In this document: piece by piece, positions 1-10,076 of the stretch | Layout: the number at the start of each line of letters is the position of its first letter | How positions within the stretch are numbered: the stretch's first letter is position 1 | NCBI RefSeq assembly: GCF_900182915.1 | Contig: NZ_FXUG01000001.1 | Span: forward strand, 1,240,001-1,304,000 | DNA: 64,000 bases | Direction: 5' to 3' | Origin: Neorhodopirellula lusitana | GTDB lineage: Bacteria; Planctomycetota; Planctomycetia; Pirellulales; Pirellulaceae | The notes under the pieces: generated by a model | Told to the model about the DNA's origin: nothing | Database searches by the model: none | The model's input: the letters and a program-made list of their open reading frames with translations, nothing else | Program-made: the position numbers and the translations under genes

Positions 1-2
1 GA

Positions 3-1169
3 GCCCGTTATGTGGTCCCGGTGGCGGAACACCACGACGGGTTCCCCATGTACGATTGCTCATTCACTCGTTGGGACGCGTCGGAAATGGGCCCGAAGCG
101 TGATGTGATCGCTGAACTGTCGACCGCCGTCCGCAAGAAAGACATGAAGTTTGGCGTCAGCAGTCACCGAGCATTTAACTGGGTGTTTTATGTTCGCAAT
201 GAATCGTTTGACAACGCGGATCCTCAGTACGCGGACCTATACGGTCGCCCGATGCCGTTTTTGTTCGATAAAGATGCCGCAAACTACCAAAAGAACTTTC
301 CGGCGCAAGACAAACAGTTCAAAGACGATTGGCTGGCACGGTCATGCGAATTGGTTGACAAGTATCAGCCCGACTTGTTTTGGTTCGATTTTGGTATCAC
401 TCCCAAACTTCAAACTACAGATCACGAGAACAACCCATTCGCTGGTCACCTCAAGCAATTCGCTGCTTACTACTACAATCAAACCGCAGATCAGCCTGCT
501 GGCCTGGGCGTGATCAATTACAAATGGCGAGCGTTCCCAGAGAAGGCGGCCGTTCTGGATAAGGAACGATCCAAAATGGCTGAGATCCGTAAGCCGTTTT
601 GGCAAACGGACACCGCCGTCAGTGCCAGTTCATGGGGCTACACCGAAAACCAAAAGTACAAGACACCTGATCGTCTGGTCGATGACTTGATTGATATCGT
701 CAGTAAAAACGGCTGTTTGTTGCTGAACGTTGGGCCACGTTCCGACGGAACCATTCCTGAGGAAGACCAAGCGATTTTGAAAGCGATTGGTGGTTGGTTG
801 AAGATCAACGGGGAAGCCATCTATGACACAACTCACTGGAAGACTTTCGGTGAGGGGGCGACCACGGTTTCGACCGGGCACACTTCCGAAGCGAAGGATA
901 AGCCGTTCGTTGCCACCGATTTACGGTTCACCGCACGTGATGAGACTCTCTATGTCACCGGACTGAAGTGGCCCGAGGAAGGTTCGATTACCGTTCGCAC
1001 GCTAGCCAGCGACAGTGAATTTTATCCACAAGAAATTGGGGCGGTGTCGATGCTGGGTTCGGATGTGACGCTGAAGTGGAGTCGAGACGAAAATGGGTTG
1101 AAGGTTCAGCTTCCTGCTGAGCATCCCTCGGAGTTCGCATACGTGTTGAAAGTGACGGAGGCGAAGTAG
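3..1169 (+). CDS. GH29 alpha-L-fucosidase, 5'-truncated by window edge
   Basis: The reading frame is open from the first complete codon at base 3, so the N-terminus lies outside the window. The visible 389 residues carry the family signature AEHHDGF near the start and a DLFWFDFG stretch whose aspartate matches the usual GH29 nucleophile. The segment NVGPRSDGTIPEED is also typical of GH29. The missing part should hold a signal peptide and roughly 80-100 residues. GH29 enzymes remove alpha-L-fucose from the non-reducing end of glycans, here probably in the periplasm. The stop TAG overlaps the GTG of the next sulfatase by one base, so desulfation and defucosylation are probably co-expressed. Confidence 0.9.
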   Translation, partial: ARYVVPVAEHHDGFPMYDCSFTRWDASEMGPKRDVIAELSTAVRKKDMKFGVSSHRAFNWVFYVRNESFDNADPQYADLYGRPMPFLFDKDAANYQKNFPAQDKQFKDDWLARSCELVDKYQPDLFWFDFGITPKLQTTDHENNPFAGHLKQFAAYYYNQTADQPAGLGVINYKWRAFPEKAAVLDKERSKMAEIRKPFWQTDTAVSASSWGYTENQKYKTPDRLVDDLIDIVSKNGCLLLNVGPRSDGTIPEEDQAILKAIGGWLKINGEAIYDTTHWKTFGEGATTVSTGHTSEAKDKPFVATDLRFTARDETLYVTGLKWPEEGSITVRTLASDSEFYPQEIGAVSMLGSDVTLKWSRDENGLKVQLPAEHPSEFAYVLKVTEAK

Positions 1170-2809
1170 TGCGTTTGCTATTGAAGACAACGACGCTGTT
1201 CTTGCTGTGGGCGGCGTGTGGGAACGTCGTCCACGCCGAGCGGCCCAATCTGATTTTCATCCTTACCGATGATCAACGTTATGACACGCTGGGCTGCACT
1301 GGCAACGAATTCATCAAAACCCCCAATCTTGATCAATTGGCTGCCGAGGGAACCTTGTTTGCCAACGCGTCAGTGACCAGCGCGATTTGCACGCCTAGTC
1401 GGGCGTGCTATTTCCTGGGGCAATACGAACGCAAGCACGGTGTTAACTTCAACTCCGGCACCGCAATGAGCCGTGATGCCTGGGCCAAAAGCTACCCGAT
1501 GGTGCTGCGGGAAGCGGGATACTTCACGGGGTATGTCGGCAAGAATCATGTTCCCATCGGTGAACAAGGTTACGATACCGATATCATCGATAAGAGTTTT
1601 GACTACTGGTATGCCGGACACGGCCACCTGACTTTCTATCCCAAGCGGCGTCATGAAATTTTCAAGGCGGCGGTCGCGGATACGCAAACCGAGATCGTCA
1701 GCGAAGGGGCGGTTAGTTTCTTGTCCGGCGAGGGCGGCTTCATTGAGGGGGCCGATGCGTTTCTAAAAAATCGGCCCGCGGGAAAGCCTTTCTGTTTGTC
1801 GATTGCTTGCAACTTGCCGCATGGCTCCAGCACGCGCACCATGGAAATGTTGGACAGCGACCCGGAGCTGTACCGGACGACTTATCGTGACCGTATGGAT
1901 CAAATTGGTTTCCCCAAAACCTATGTGGCCAAGGACCAGATCCTTACGCCCAAGCTTCCCACCGACGTGTTGTTTGATCAGTATCGGCAGGTCAATTACG
2001 ACTTTGTTGAAACGCCCGATCAGATGAAGGAACAACTCGTTCGCAAGGCTCAAGCGATCACGGGACTGGACCTGATGGTCGGGCAAATTCGTGAAACGCT
2101 GCAAAGGGAAGGACTTGCCGACAATACGGTGATCGTTTTCAGTTCCGATCATGGATTAATGAACGGTGAGTTTGGTTTGGGTGGCAAGGCATTGAACTAC
2201 GAGCCTTGCTTGCGGATACCGATGATCATCGCTGATCCTCGACTTGAGGAGTCGCAGCGTGGCCGCCGGACGATGGCGTTGGTGGAGTCGGTTGACATCG
2301 CCCCCACACTGTTGGAACTCGCGGGTGTGGAGGTTCCTAGCGAGATGCAAGGAATCAGCCTACGGCCGTTGATCGAGGGCGAGGTGACGAAGGTCCGCGA
2401 TTCTAGTTTTGCGGAAAACCTGTGGTCGACCTACTTTGGCAATCCTCGAATCGAGAGCGTGCGAACGAACGATTGGAAGTACATCCGTTACTTTGAAAAC
2501 GATCGGACGCAGTTTGCCCCGGTGACCCAAAAGACGCTTTATCAGCTGTTGCCAAGTCAGGTGACTAGCTATGCCGATTGGCTGACTAGTTCGATCAAAG
2601 GTGAGCAGCCTGTTTATGAAGAACTGTTCTACCTTGCATCGGATCCAAGCGAATCAGTGAATCTTGTAAACCGGCCTCTCTATGCCGACAAACTCAACGA
2701 GCTGCGTGCGGAGTGCCAGCGGCTTGTACGGTTTGCGAAGGGCGATGTCAATGAGCCGCCTGCAACGGTGGTTGTCCCCAATATCAAAGAAGGGAAGTCC
2801 AAGAAATGA
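1169..2809 (+). CDS. S1-type arylsulfatase, exported (sulfatase 1)
   Basis: A 546-residue formylglycine-dependent sulfatase. An N-terminal signal peptide (about residues 1-23, ending VHA) is followed by the metal-binding ILTDDQR and the maturation motif C-T-P-S-R at Cys74, whose cysteine is converted to formylglycine. [12 protein letters not shown] supplies the second metal/substrate cluster. The maturation motif continues as ACYFLGQ instead of the common LLTGR. The protein removes sulfate esters from a glycan outside the cytoplasm. The start is GTG, overlapping the upstream fucosidase stop by one base, and the gene ends in an ATGA overlap with the next sulfatase. The exact substrate cannot be read from the sequence. 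Confidence 0.92.
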   Translation: MRLLLKTTTLFLLWAACGNVVHAERPNLIFILTDDQRYDTLGCTGNEFIKTPNLDQLAAEGTLFANASVTSAICTPSRACYFLGQYERKHGVNFNSGTAMSRDAWAKSYPMVLREAGYFTGYVGKNHVPIGEQGYDTDIIDKSFDYWYAGHGHLTFYPKRRHEIFKAAVADTQTEIVSEGAVSFLSGEGGFIEGADAFLKNRPAGKPFCLSIACNLPHGSSTRTMEMLDSDPELYRTTYRDRMDQIGFPKTYVAKDQILTPKLPTDVLFDQYRQVNYDFVETPDQMKEQLVRKAQAITGLDLMVGQIRETLQREGLADNTVIVFSSDHGLMNGEFGLGGKALNYEPCLRIPMIIADPRLEESQRGRRTMALVESVDIAPTLLELAGVEVPSEMQGISLRPLIEGEVTKVRDSSFAENLWSTYFGNPRIESVRTNDWKYIRYFENDRTQFAPVTQKTLYQLLPSQVTSYADWLTSSIKGEQPVYEELFYLASDPSESVNLVNRPLYADKLNELRAECQRLVRFAKGDVNEPPATVVVPNIKEGKSKK

Positions 2810-4215
2810 GGTTCTTAAGTTACAGCCTTTCTGTTATTGCGTTTGTCTCCTGTTCGGGGCTGGCAGCGGATGCTGCGGATCGTCCCAATGTGATCTTGAT
2901 CGTTTCAGACGATCAAGGCTACAGCGACGTTGGCTTCAATGGTTGTTGTGAAATTCCGACGCCACGGCTAGACGCATTGGCTGCATCGGGGGTTGCGTTT
3001 GATGCGGGATACGCATCGCACCCTTATTGCAGCCCCAGTCGAGCTGGCTTGTTAACCGGGCGATACCAACAACGTTTTGGTCATGAATGTAATCCCGGCA
3101 TTGTCGATTCGGACGAGCCGGCTGGTTTGCCATTGGATCAAACCTTGATGTCGGATCTGTTTCATGAAAACGGTTACAGGACGGCTGCGATCGGGAAGTG
3201 GCACCTCGGTGACGAGGAATTGTTTTGGCCAACCAATCGAGGGTTCGATGAATGGTTTGGTTTCAGTGGGGGTGGCTACAGTTACTGGGGAACGCCCAAG
3301 CCAGGTATGCCTTACGCCGGGGTGCTGCGTGATGGCAAGCCGGTTCCAGTCGAAGAGCTGAGTCACTTGACCGATGACTTTTCAACGGAGGCGGTGCGGT
3401 TCATTGAAGACAATCAAGACTCGCCGTTTTTTCTGTATCTCGCCTACAACGCTCCTCACGCGCCGGACCACGCGACTCGCGAACACTTGGCAATGGTGGA
3501 GCACATTGAATACGGCGGTCGAGCTGTCTATGGCGCGATGGTCGCTGGCATGGATGCTGGAATCGGGCGAGTCCATGACAAGTTGAAAGAATTGGAAATC
3601 GATGACAACACATTGATTTTCTTTTTCAGCGACAATGGCGGACGTGTCAGCCACGCACGTAACTTGCCGCTTCGAGGTCACAAAGGAATGCTCTTTGAAG
3701 GTGGCGTCCGCGTTCCATTCTGTGTGTCTTGGCCAGGCCACGTGCCCGCAGGCAAGCGTTATCGTCAGCCTGTTTCCTCGCTTGATATCATGCCGACCGT
3801 TTTGGCTGCCGCTGGAATCCAAGCCAAACCAGAGTTGGAGCTGGATGGGGTCGACCTGCTGCCGTTTCTGTCTGGCACAAACCGGAGTACTCCCCACGAG
3901 CGACTCTTTTGGCGGTACGCGATGGGTGATGGCGAGTACGGGTTCGCGGTCCGTGAAGGCAACTTGAAATTGGTTCAGAGTGCCTACAAGAATCGAACCC
4001 TGCTGTTTGATCTGTCCGAAGACGTGGGTGAGCGAGTCGACCTGGCACAACAGCAGCCCGAGACGGTGGAGCGGCTTTCGTTGCTGATTCGTGATTGGGA
4101 TGCTGGGAATATCAAACCGATTTGGCTCGATCCGCACGGTGCCAATGTGCACAAGGAGGAAGCCGCGCGTGAAAAAGCTATCAACGCTGCCAGTCGCGGT
4201 CAAAAAGACCGTTAG
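2806..4215 (+). CDS. S1-type arylsulfatase, exported (sulfatase 2)
   Basis: A 469-residue sulfatase with a signal peptide (about 1-24), the metal ligands [12 protein letters not shown], and the maturation motif C-S-P-S-R at Cys75 followed by AGLLTGRY, the canonical arrangement. The central IGKWHLG and the later FFFSDNGG are typical S1 elements. It begins inside the stop of the previous sulfatase (ATGA overlap), which indicates translational coupling. It probably acts on the same sulfated glycan as its neighbours but at a different sulfate position, which is inference from co-occurrence. Confidence 0.93.
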   Translation: MRFLSYSLSVIAFVSCSGLAADAADRPNVILIVSDDQGYSDVGFNGCCEIPTPRLDALAASGVAFDAGYASHPYCSPSRAGLLTGRYQQRFGHECNPGIVDSDEPAGLPLDQTLMSDLFHENGYRTAAIGKWHLGDEELFWPTNRGFDEWFGFSGGGYSYWGTPKPGMPYAGVLRDGKPVPVEELSHLTDDFSTEAVRFIEDNQDSPFFLYLAYNAPHAPDHATREHLAMVEHIEYGGRAVYGAMVAGMDAGIGRVHDKLKELEIDDNTLIFFFSDNGGRVSHARNLPLRGHKGMLFEGGVRVPFCVSWPGHVPAGKRYRQPVSSLDIMPTVLAAAGIQAKPELELDGVDLLPFLSGTNRSTPHERLFWRYAMGDGEYGFAVREGNLKLVQSAYKNRTLLFDLSEDVGERVDLAQQQPETVERLSLLIRDWDAGNIKPIWLDPHGANVHKEEAAREKAINAASRGQKDR

Positions 4216-4267
4216 AATGTCGGGCTCTAAGTGTTCTATCTGTTTCTCTAGTGAAGACGACAACGAA

Positions 4268-5092
4268 ATGATGTTGCAAAGTTCAAATCGACGACGGGCC
4301 GCTTTGGCTGGTCTAACCTTCTCGCTGGCCGTGGCTTGTTTCTCTGTAGTCTGTTTATCGGCGTTGACCTCGGTCTCCGCTGGTGAAATCGACCCGCAAC
4401 AAAAGGCTTGGTACGAACAATATAAGACCCAAGAAAACGTCCCCGCTCCCGGGGAGATGCTACTCAATGAGGATCCGGAGCCCGAGTTGACCGACGGGTT
4501 TACCGACCTTTTCAACGGCAAGGATCTGACGGGTTGGAAACCGCTTGGCGGGACTTGCAAATTTGAGGTCAAGGATCAGCAGATTATCGGTACCTGCGTG
4601 CCTGGATCGAACAGCACGTACTTGTGCACGGAGCGTTCGGATTTCAAAAACTTCGTCTTCACGTGCGAGATGGACTGGTTGGTCGATGGAAACACAGGCG
4701 TGATGTTCCGCTCAAGAATGAAGTCGAACCCCAAGGCGAAAGCGGATACTGATTCGACTAAAGTTGTCTACGGCCCGCAGTTAGAGCTGGAAGGGTTCTC
4801 GAAGGATCGTCATTGGTCCGGCGGGGTCTATGGCCAGAGTTGTGGTGGTTATTTCTATCCGCTTTGGTTGAAGGATCATGTCGAAGCACGTGCCGCTTTG
4901 AAAGACAAACAGTGGAATCGGGTCACGATTTCGGCGGAAGGGAACGAGGTCAAGACTTGGGTAAACGGTGTGCCAGCTGCGTACTGGATCGATGACGGCA
5001 GTTATCCCGAAGGATTCTTTGGCTTGCAGATTCACAAGGGCAAGGCTGGCAAGGTTCGATTCAAGAACTTGCGAGTCAAAGAACTGCCGTAG
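4268..5092 (+). CDS. DUF1080 (3-keto-disaccharide hydrolase domain) exported protein
   Basis: The frame is open from 4091, but the part before 4268 overlaps the sulfatase and reads like no signal peptide. ATG at 4268 (or ATG at 4271) starts a basic n-region and hydrophobic core ending at SAG, a good export signal. The DUF1080 domain begins at about residue 75 with GFTDLFNGKDLTGW and runs to the end (VRFKNLRVKELP), a concanavalin-like fold common in planctomycetes. Some members cleave 3-keto-glycosides made by Gfo/Idh/MocA dehydrogenases, and one such dehydrogenase lies 3.5 kb downstream. The glycan-degradation role is inferred from context. Confidence 0.85.
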   Translation: MMLQSSNRRRAALAGLTFSLAVACFSVVCLSALTSVSAGEIDPQQKAWYEQYKTQENVPAPGEMLLNEDPEPELTDGFTDLFNGKDLTGWKPLGGTCKFEVKDQQIIGTCVPGSNSTYLCTERSDFKNFVFTCEMDWLVDGNTGVMFRSRMKSNPKAKADTDSTKVVYGPQLELEGFSKDRHWSGGVYGQSCGGYFYPLWLKDHVEARAALKDKQWNRVTISAEGNEVKTWVNGVPAAYWIDDGSYPEGFFGLQIHKGKAGKVRFKNLRVKELP

Positions 5093-5148
5093 GTTGACGG
5101 TGATTGACTCCCCGTTAAATGTGCCCGACATCCATTGAGTACTGGTTG

Positions 5149-6642
5149 ATGAAAAGAGTATTTGCTGTTCTGGCGTGTTTGCTCGGTTTGGTGTGCGATG
5201 CACAGGCGAAGGCCCCCAATATCTTGTTTGCGATCGCAGATGATATGTCGCATGCGAGTTGCTATGGGGACTCGTTTGTGAAGACTCCGAATCTCGATTC
5301 CGTTGCCCGGCGCGGCATTCGGTTCACGCAGATGCATACGCCCAATAGCAAATGTGCTCCGTCGCGTGCAGTGATGCTGACGGGCCGTAATCCTTGGCAG
5401 TTGGACCAGGCGGCCAATCATCAACCGGTGTGGCCCGAGAAGTTTTTAAGCTTTGTGGAGTCGCTGGGCGATCATGGCTATTTCACGGGCTTCACGGGGA
5501 AAGGCTGGAATCCCGGTGTCCATCCCAAGAATCGCTTGTTGACCGGGCGGGAATACAATGAAATTCGCGTCGATTCGGTGCCGGCGTCGGGGATTCACTC
5601 CTATGATTATGCCGACAATTTTGGTGAGTTTCTTGCCGACCGGGAAGACGACCAACCATTCTTTTTCTGGTTTGGATGCAAGGAACCCCATCGTGGTTAT
5701 GAATACGGATCCGGCGTCAAAAACGGGAAACGTTTGGATGATCTCGACTTCATGCCGTCGTTCTGGATCGATGGCGAGACGACTCGCAACGACATCCTCG
5801 ACTACGCACTCGAAGTTGAGTATTTCGATGATCACCTTGGGCGGATTTTGAAACAAATTGATGATGCCGGGGAACTCGAAAATACGCTGGTCGTGGTTAC
5901 TTCTGACAATGGGATGCCATTCCCGCGGTACAAAGGACACACTCATGAGTTTGCAACTCGCGTGCCCTTCGTGGTTTCGTTTCCAGGCGAGATCGTGCAT
6001 CCCGGACGAGTATGCGACGATCTAACCAGCACGATTGATCTGGCTCCGACATTGCTTAGCGTGGCCGGTGTTGCGTCTGATGAAAGTGGCATGCAGCCGA
6101 TGCAGGGCCGCAGCCTCGAAGATGTTTTTGCGGATCAATCAGAAGGTCGTGACAGAGTCCTGTCGGGACGAGAGCGGAATGACATGTGTCGTCCCAATGG
6201 CTGGGGGTATCCAGTGCGTGGTCTGCGACGGGGAGCCTATTTGTACCTTCGTAACTTCAAACCTGAACGCTGGCCGTGCGGGACTCCTGAAGCTGGGTTT
6301 CGCGATACCGATTGGGGGCCAACCAAAAGTGAATTGGTCTACAAACACGTTGGAACGGTCGCTTTTGATCTGTGTTTTGGCAAACGCCCCGCCGAGGAGT
6401 TGTATGACGTTGAGAATGATCCCGAGTGCCTTCAAAACCTAGCCGCGATGCCGGAATACGCGGTCCCGCTCAAGAAACTTCGCCAGGAACTTTTTGAAGA
6501 ACTGACGGCCCAAGAAGATCCTCGCGTGATTGGGGATGGCGACATTTTTGATCGCTATCGACCTGATCGGATTCCGCAATATGGCGACTTAGTCAAGAAG
6601 ACAAAGAAGCCTATCCAGATGCCAAAAAATGCGACTCGTTAG
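5149..6642 (+). CDS. S1-type arylsulfatase, exported (sulfatase 3)
   Basis: The frame opens at 5119, but the ATG at 5149 gives a clean signal peptide ([10 protein letters not shown] onward, cleaved near AQA), so I prefer it; the mature protein follows directly. Metal ligands sit in [13 protein letters not shown] and the formylglycine cysteine is Cys69 in C-A-P-S-R, followed by [21 protein letters not shown] supplies the second cluster. Length is 497 residues. This sulfatase lies 56 bp after the DUF1080 gene and 91 bp before the next sulfatase, within the same-direction run. Confidence 0.92.
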   Translation: MKRVFAVLACLLGLVCDAQAKAPNILFAIADDMSHASCYGDSFVKTPNLDSVARRGIRFTQMHTPNSKCAPSRAVMLTGRNPWQLDQAANHQPVWPEKFLSFVESLGDHGYFTGFTGKGWNPGVHPKNRLLTGREYNEIRVDSVPASGIHSYDYADNFGEFLADREDDQPFFFWFGCKEPHRGYEYGSGVKNGKRLDDLDFMPSFWIDGETTRNDILDYALEVEYFDDHLGRILKQIDDAGELENTLVVVTSDNGMPFPRYKGHTHEFATRVPFVVSFPGEIVHPGRVCDDLTSTIDLAPTLLSVAGVASDESGMQPMQGRSLEDVFADQSEGRDRVLSGRERNDMCRPNGWGYPVRGLRRGAYLYLRNFKPERWPCGTPEAGFRDTDWGPTKSELVYKHVGTVAFDLCFGKRPAEELYDVENDPECLQNLAAMPEYAVPLKKLRQELFEELTAQEDPRVIGDGDIFDRYRPDRIPQYGDLVKKTKKPIQMPKNATR

Positions 6643-6733
6643 CACGGTAATGCTGGAGTGGCCTTCATTCCCAACTGAGCTTCATCTGACTTCTGATCCA
6701 AGGCGGTGTCGCCGTTTTTATAGAGAGCAAGCA

Positions 6734-8506
6734 ATGAGATTTGTCGCGATTGTGATTGTGGGATTGGCGTTTGCCGCTGGGAACACGAGTCGTGGGGTAT
6801 CCAGCGAATCCACGAAGCCCAATGTGGTTCTGATTCTGATCGATGATCTCAGTCACTATGGCGTGACAGCCTACGGGGCCAATCGATTGTCGTCCGAATC
6901 TGCTGGTTTTGAAAACGTTGAGTTCAGCACGCCGAATATTGACCGACTAGCTCGGGAAGGTGTGCGCTGCGATTACGCGTTCGCTTACCCGCTGTGTGAA
7001 CCCACTCGCACGACTCTAATGAGTGGAAAGTATGGGAACCGGAACCACCTGGTCAGCAAAGGACAGCACGCTTCCGATATTACGTTCGGTGATGTGTTCA
7101 AGCGAGATGGCTATTCGACTTGCATGGCGGGAAAATGGAAGCAATCGCGTGGTACGAACGAGATACCTGCCGAACGATACATTTCCGAGTTTGGATGGGA
7201 TGAGTATTGCTGCTTTGACGTCGTGGCCGAGGGGCGGCGTTACATCAATCCAGATTTGGTAGTCAACGACAAGCGTGTTGCCTATTCCGAAAAACAGGGC
7301 ATCGATCCAGAGACCGGACGACGTTGGTATGGACCTGATCTATTCAACCGTTTTGCATTGGATTTTATCGAACGGAAACAAAGCCATCCGTTCTTTCTTT
7401 ATTACCCGATGGTGCTGGTCCACGACGAACACAAACCCACTCCCGACACCGAGCCACGATCTTTGTTCGATCACTTTGACGACGCGAATAACAATAAGAA
7501 CGGACATACAGGGGACGATAAGAAGTATTTCCCCGACATGGTTGAGTACACCGACAACATGATTGGCAGGGTCGTCGACAAGATCAACTCACTGGGACTT
7601 CGTCAGAATACGCTGATTGTTGTGATGGGTGACAATGGAACGAAGGAGCCATTTGCCCATGTTTTGCCTGATGGAACTTCCTACCAAGGCGACAAGGGAA
7701 GCACGACCGACAACGGAACCCACGTGCCGTTGATCATGTCGCAACCCGGAACGATTCCAGTAACAAGTGGTGATCACTACCGAACTTATGAAGGTCTGGT
7801 CGACTTGGCGGATATCTACCCAACGCTGTGTGATGCGGCGGGAATCGAGCCTGTGAATGCCAGGGACATTGACGGGGTTAGTTGTTGGCCGCAGATGAAA
7901 GGCGCACCTGGCGTACATCGGCAATCCAGCTACGTTTGGTACAACCACAATCGCCCGATGACTGACCAGACGGAGGTGTTGGAATATGCGTTTGATAAGC
8001 AGTTCAAACGCTATGCCCCGGATCGTTACTATCCTGAAGGTCGTTTCTTTGATCTTCGCACGGACCTGCAAGAAACCGGTGGTGACCGCCAGGTGAAGGG
8101 CCCCGGTTGGCAAAAGTACTACCATAGCGGACTGGATCTTGTTCAGCTCACCACCGAGCAGAAACAGGCTTATGATCGGTTGGGGAAAGTGCTCGACGAG
8201 CATCGCTATGTAGCGGTGAAACAGCTTCAGATCGTGCCGCTGGAACAATGCCTTACAGTGGGCCAGACCGTGACGCTCGACATTAAAGTCACTCCACAAG
8301 ACGCCACCCGCAACAACGTGATCTGGGAATCCAGCAACCCTGGCATTGCTTCAGTCAACAAATTTGGTGAGATCAGTTCGCATCGTCAGGGTGAAGTAAC
8401 GATCTCAGCCTACTCATGGGAAGATGCCAACCCAGTGGCAAACAACGCGCGCCTCACGATGTCGCGTGAGGGGATCATGGACTCGATCATGGTGGACGTA
8501 CAGTAA
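6734..8506 (+). CDS. S1-type sulfatase with C-terminal Ig-like (Big_2) domain
   Basis: ATG at 6734 is preferred over the open frame from 6629 because it starts the signal peptide (MRFVAIVIVGLAFAAG). The 590-residue product has LIDDLSHYG metal ligands and a maturation motif C-E-P-T-R at Cys88, with threonine where most family members have serine. VMGDNGTKEPF is the second cluster. After about residue 495 comes an extra module, LQIVPLEQCLTVGQTVTLDI to the end, which reads as a bacterial Ig-like group 2 fold (IWESSNPGIASVNKFGEIS). That module could anchor the enzyme to the glycan or cell surface. The sulfatase call is firm and the Big_2 call fairly firm. Confidence 0.9.
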   Translation: MRFVAIVIVGLAFAAGNTSRGVSSESTKPNVVLILIDDLSHYGVTAYGANRLSSESAGFENVEFSTPNIDRLAREGVRCDYAFAYPLCEPTRTTLMSGKYGNRNHLVSKGQHASDITFGDVFKRDGYSTCMAGKWKQSRGTNEIPAERYISEFGWDEYCCFDVVAEGRRYINPDLVVNDKRVAYSEKQGIDPETGRRWYGPDLFNRFALDFIERKQSHPFFLYYPMVLVHDEHKPTPDTEPRSLFDHFDDANNNKNGHTGDDKKYFPDMVEYTDNMIGRVVDKINSLGLRQNTLIVVMGDNGTKEPFAHVLPDGTSYQGDKGSTTDNGTHVPLIMSQPGTIPVTSGDHYRTYEGLVDLADIYPTLCDAAGIEPVNARDIDGVSCWPQMKGAPGVHRQSSYVWYNHNRPMTDQTEVLEYAFDKQFKRYAPDRYYPEGRFFDLRTDLQETGGDRQVKGPGWQKYYHSGLDLVQLTTEQKQAYDRLGKVLDEHRYVAVKQLQIVPLEQCLTVGQTVTLDIKVTPQDATRNNVIWESSNPGIASVNKFGEISSHRQGEVTISAYSWEDANPVANNARLTMSREGIMDSIMVDVQ

Positions 8507-8633
8507 ACGAAAAAGGCGATGTTCGTTTTTCTGTTGACGGTGAAGCTTTCGGCGACATTAGCGATAAATGAGATGCCCTGCCCATTTGCATTCAGGCATG
8601 TGCATTCAGCTAGATCGTCCCCGGAGTGAGGCC

Positions 8634-10034
8634 ATGAACCAAACACAAACGAAGCTCGCGTCATCCGCGACCCGCCAGCGTCTTTCGTCGCGGCGTCGGT
8701 TTTTAAAACAGACCGCGATCGCAACGACTGTTGCATGCGTCCCCTACCATTTGACGGCTTCGCGGGCGCGTGCTGAATCCAAAAGCAGTCGCCCCCAGTT
8801 TGCACTGATCGGCGTCGGTGGCAATGGAACTCGTACCGCGCCTGTCGGGAAAGAGTTCGCGGACCTGGTCGCCCTGTGTGATGTGGACTCGGGGCATCTG
8901 GAGGCCGGAAATCAATTGCTCTGTGATGGCAAAGCGGATCTCTATTCAGACTATCGTGAAATCCTGGCCCGCGATGACATTGACTTGGTGCAAATTTCGA
9001 CTCCGGATCACTGGCACGCCAAAATACTGATTGAAGCGATGTTGGCTGGTAAAGATGCTTATTGCGAAAAGCCACTGACACTGACGATTGATGAAGGCAA
9101 GCTGGTCCGTCAAGTCCAAAAGCAAACGGGACGTGTCGTTCAAGTGGGGACTCAACAACGCAGCAGTTTTGATAAGTTCAACAAGGCGTTGGCGATCATT
9201 GCGGATGGGCGAATTGGCAAGCTCAAGCGAATGGTGGTTGGGATCGATAGTGGTGGATGGAGTCCGGAAATTCCAGTGATGGATGTTCCTGGTGAGCTTG
9301 ATTGGGATCGCTGGTTAGGTCCAACACCGGAGATGCCGTATCGGTATCTTGCCAACCCGAAAAAGGGAAACGGCTATACCAACGGTCACACGCATTTTCG
9401 CTGGTGGTATGAGCATTCCGGTGGAAAGTTGACCGACTGGGGAGCTCATCATTTTGACATCGCGATGCTGGGGATCGCAGCGGCAGGACAGAACAATGAT
9501 CCGGTTTCCGTCGATGGAACGGCGACGCATGACGTTGAATTCAAGGGCGGGATGCCTTTGCAAGCCGACCGCTATAACACGGCACGGGCTTTCGATTTGA
9601 ACGTCGCGTTTGCGGATGGCGATGTTGTGATGAACATTCGTAACGACGTGGACAACGGCATCTTGTTTGAAGGCGATCAAGGACGCTTTTTTGTCAATCG
9701 TGGCAAGCTGGTCGGAAAGCCAGTCGAGGATCTGGTAACGAAGCCACTTCCCGATGATGCGATTTCCAAGATTTACCGTGGGATGCCCATGAAGCAAAAC
9801 GATCGGCATGCCCACTGGGAAAACCTGATGTACGCGATCGACAAACGTGTGTTGCCGATTTCAGACGTTCACTCGCACATGAAAATGTTGAACGTCGCCC
9901 ACCTTGCTGGGATCTGTTGTCGGTTGGGCCGCAAGGTCAACTGGGACCAGTCAACGGAAACCGTTGTCGGCGATGAGCTTGCCGCCAGTATGATGAAGCG
10001 GCCTTACCGGGCTGGCTATGAGATTGAGATGTAG
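8634..10034 (+). CDS. Gfo/Idh/MocA-family oxidoreductase, Tat-exported
   Basis: ATG at 8634, with a GGAGTGAG ribosome site just upstream, is chosen over the longer frame because it begins a twin-arginine signal (SRRRFLK at residues 19-25 followed by a hydrophobic stretch). The NAD(P)-binding glycine motif is IGVGGNGTR, and the family EKP motif appears in DAYCEKPLTLT. The C-terminal half is a GFO-type substrate domain (GGKLTDWGAHHFDIA). Length 466. Export through Tat implies folding with its nucleotide in the cytoplasm before secretion. Likely role: oxidation or reduction of a sugar ring hydroxyl during glycan breakdown, perhaps with the DUF1080 protein. Confidence 0.9.
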   Translation: MNQTQTKLASSATRQRLSSRRRFLKQTAIATTVACVPYHLTASRARAESKSSRPQFALIGVGGNGTRTAPVGKEFADLVALCDVDSGHLEAGNQLLCDGKADLYSDYREILARDDIDLVQISTPDHWHAKILIEAMLAGKDAYCEKPLTLTIDEGKLVRQVQKQTGRVVQVGTQQRSSFDKFNKALAIIADGRIGKLKRMVVGIDSGGWSPEIPVMDVPGELDWDRWLGPTPEMPYRYLANPKKGNGYTNGHTHFRWWYEHSGGKLTDWGAHHFDIAMLGIAAAGQNNDPVSVDGTATHDVEFKGGMPLQADRYNTARAFDLNVAFADGDVVMNIRNDVDNGILFEGDQGRFFVNRGKLVGKPVEDLVTKPLPDDAISKIYRGMPMKQNDRHAHWENLMYAIDKRVLPISDVHSHMKMLNVAHLAGICCRLGRKVNWDQSTETVVGDELAASMMKRPYRAGYEIEM

Positions 10035-10076
10035 TTGATTCCGGTGGGATTGCTTTCGAGTTGAGCGGAAGGCAAC

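Noticed and set aside
3382-4572. Long minus-strand open frame (396 codons) opposite sulfatase 2 and the DUF1080 gene
   Set aside because: It covers two clear plus-strand genes, and its translation has no family motif; it is a shadow of their codon bias.
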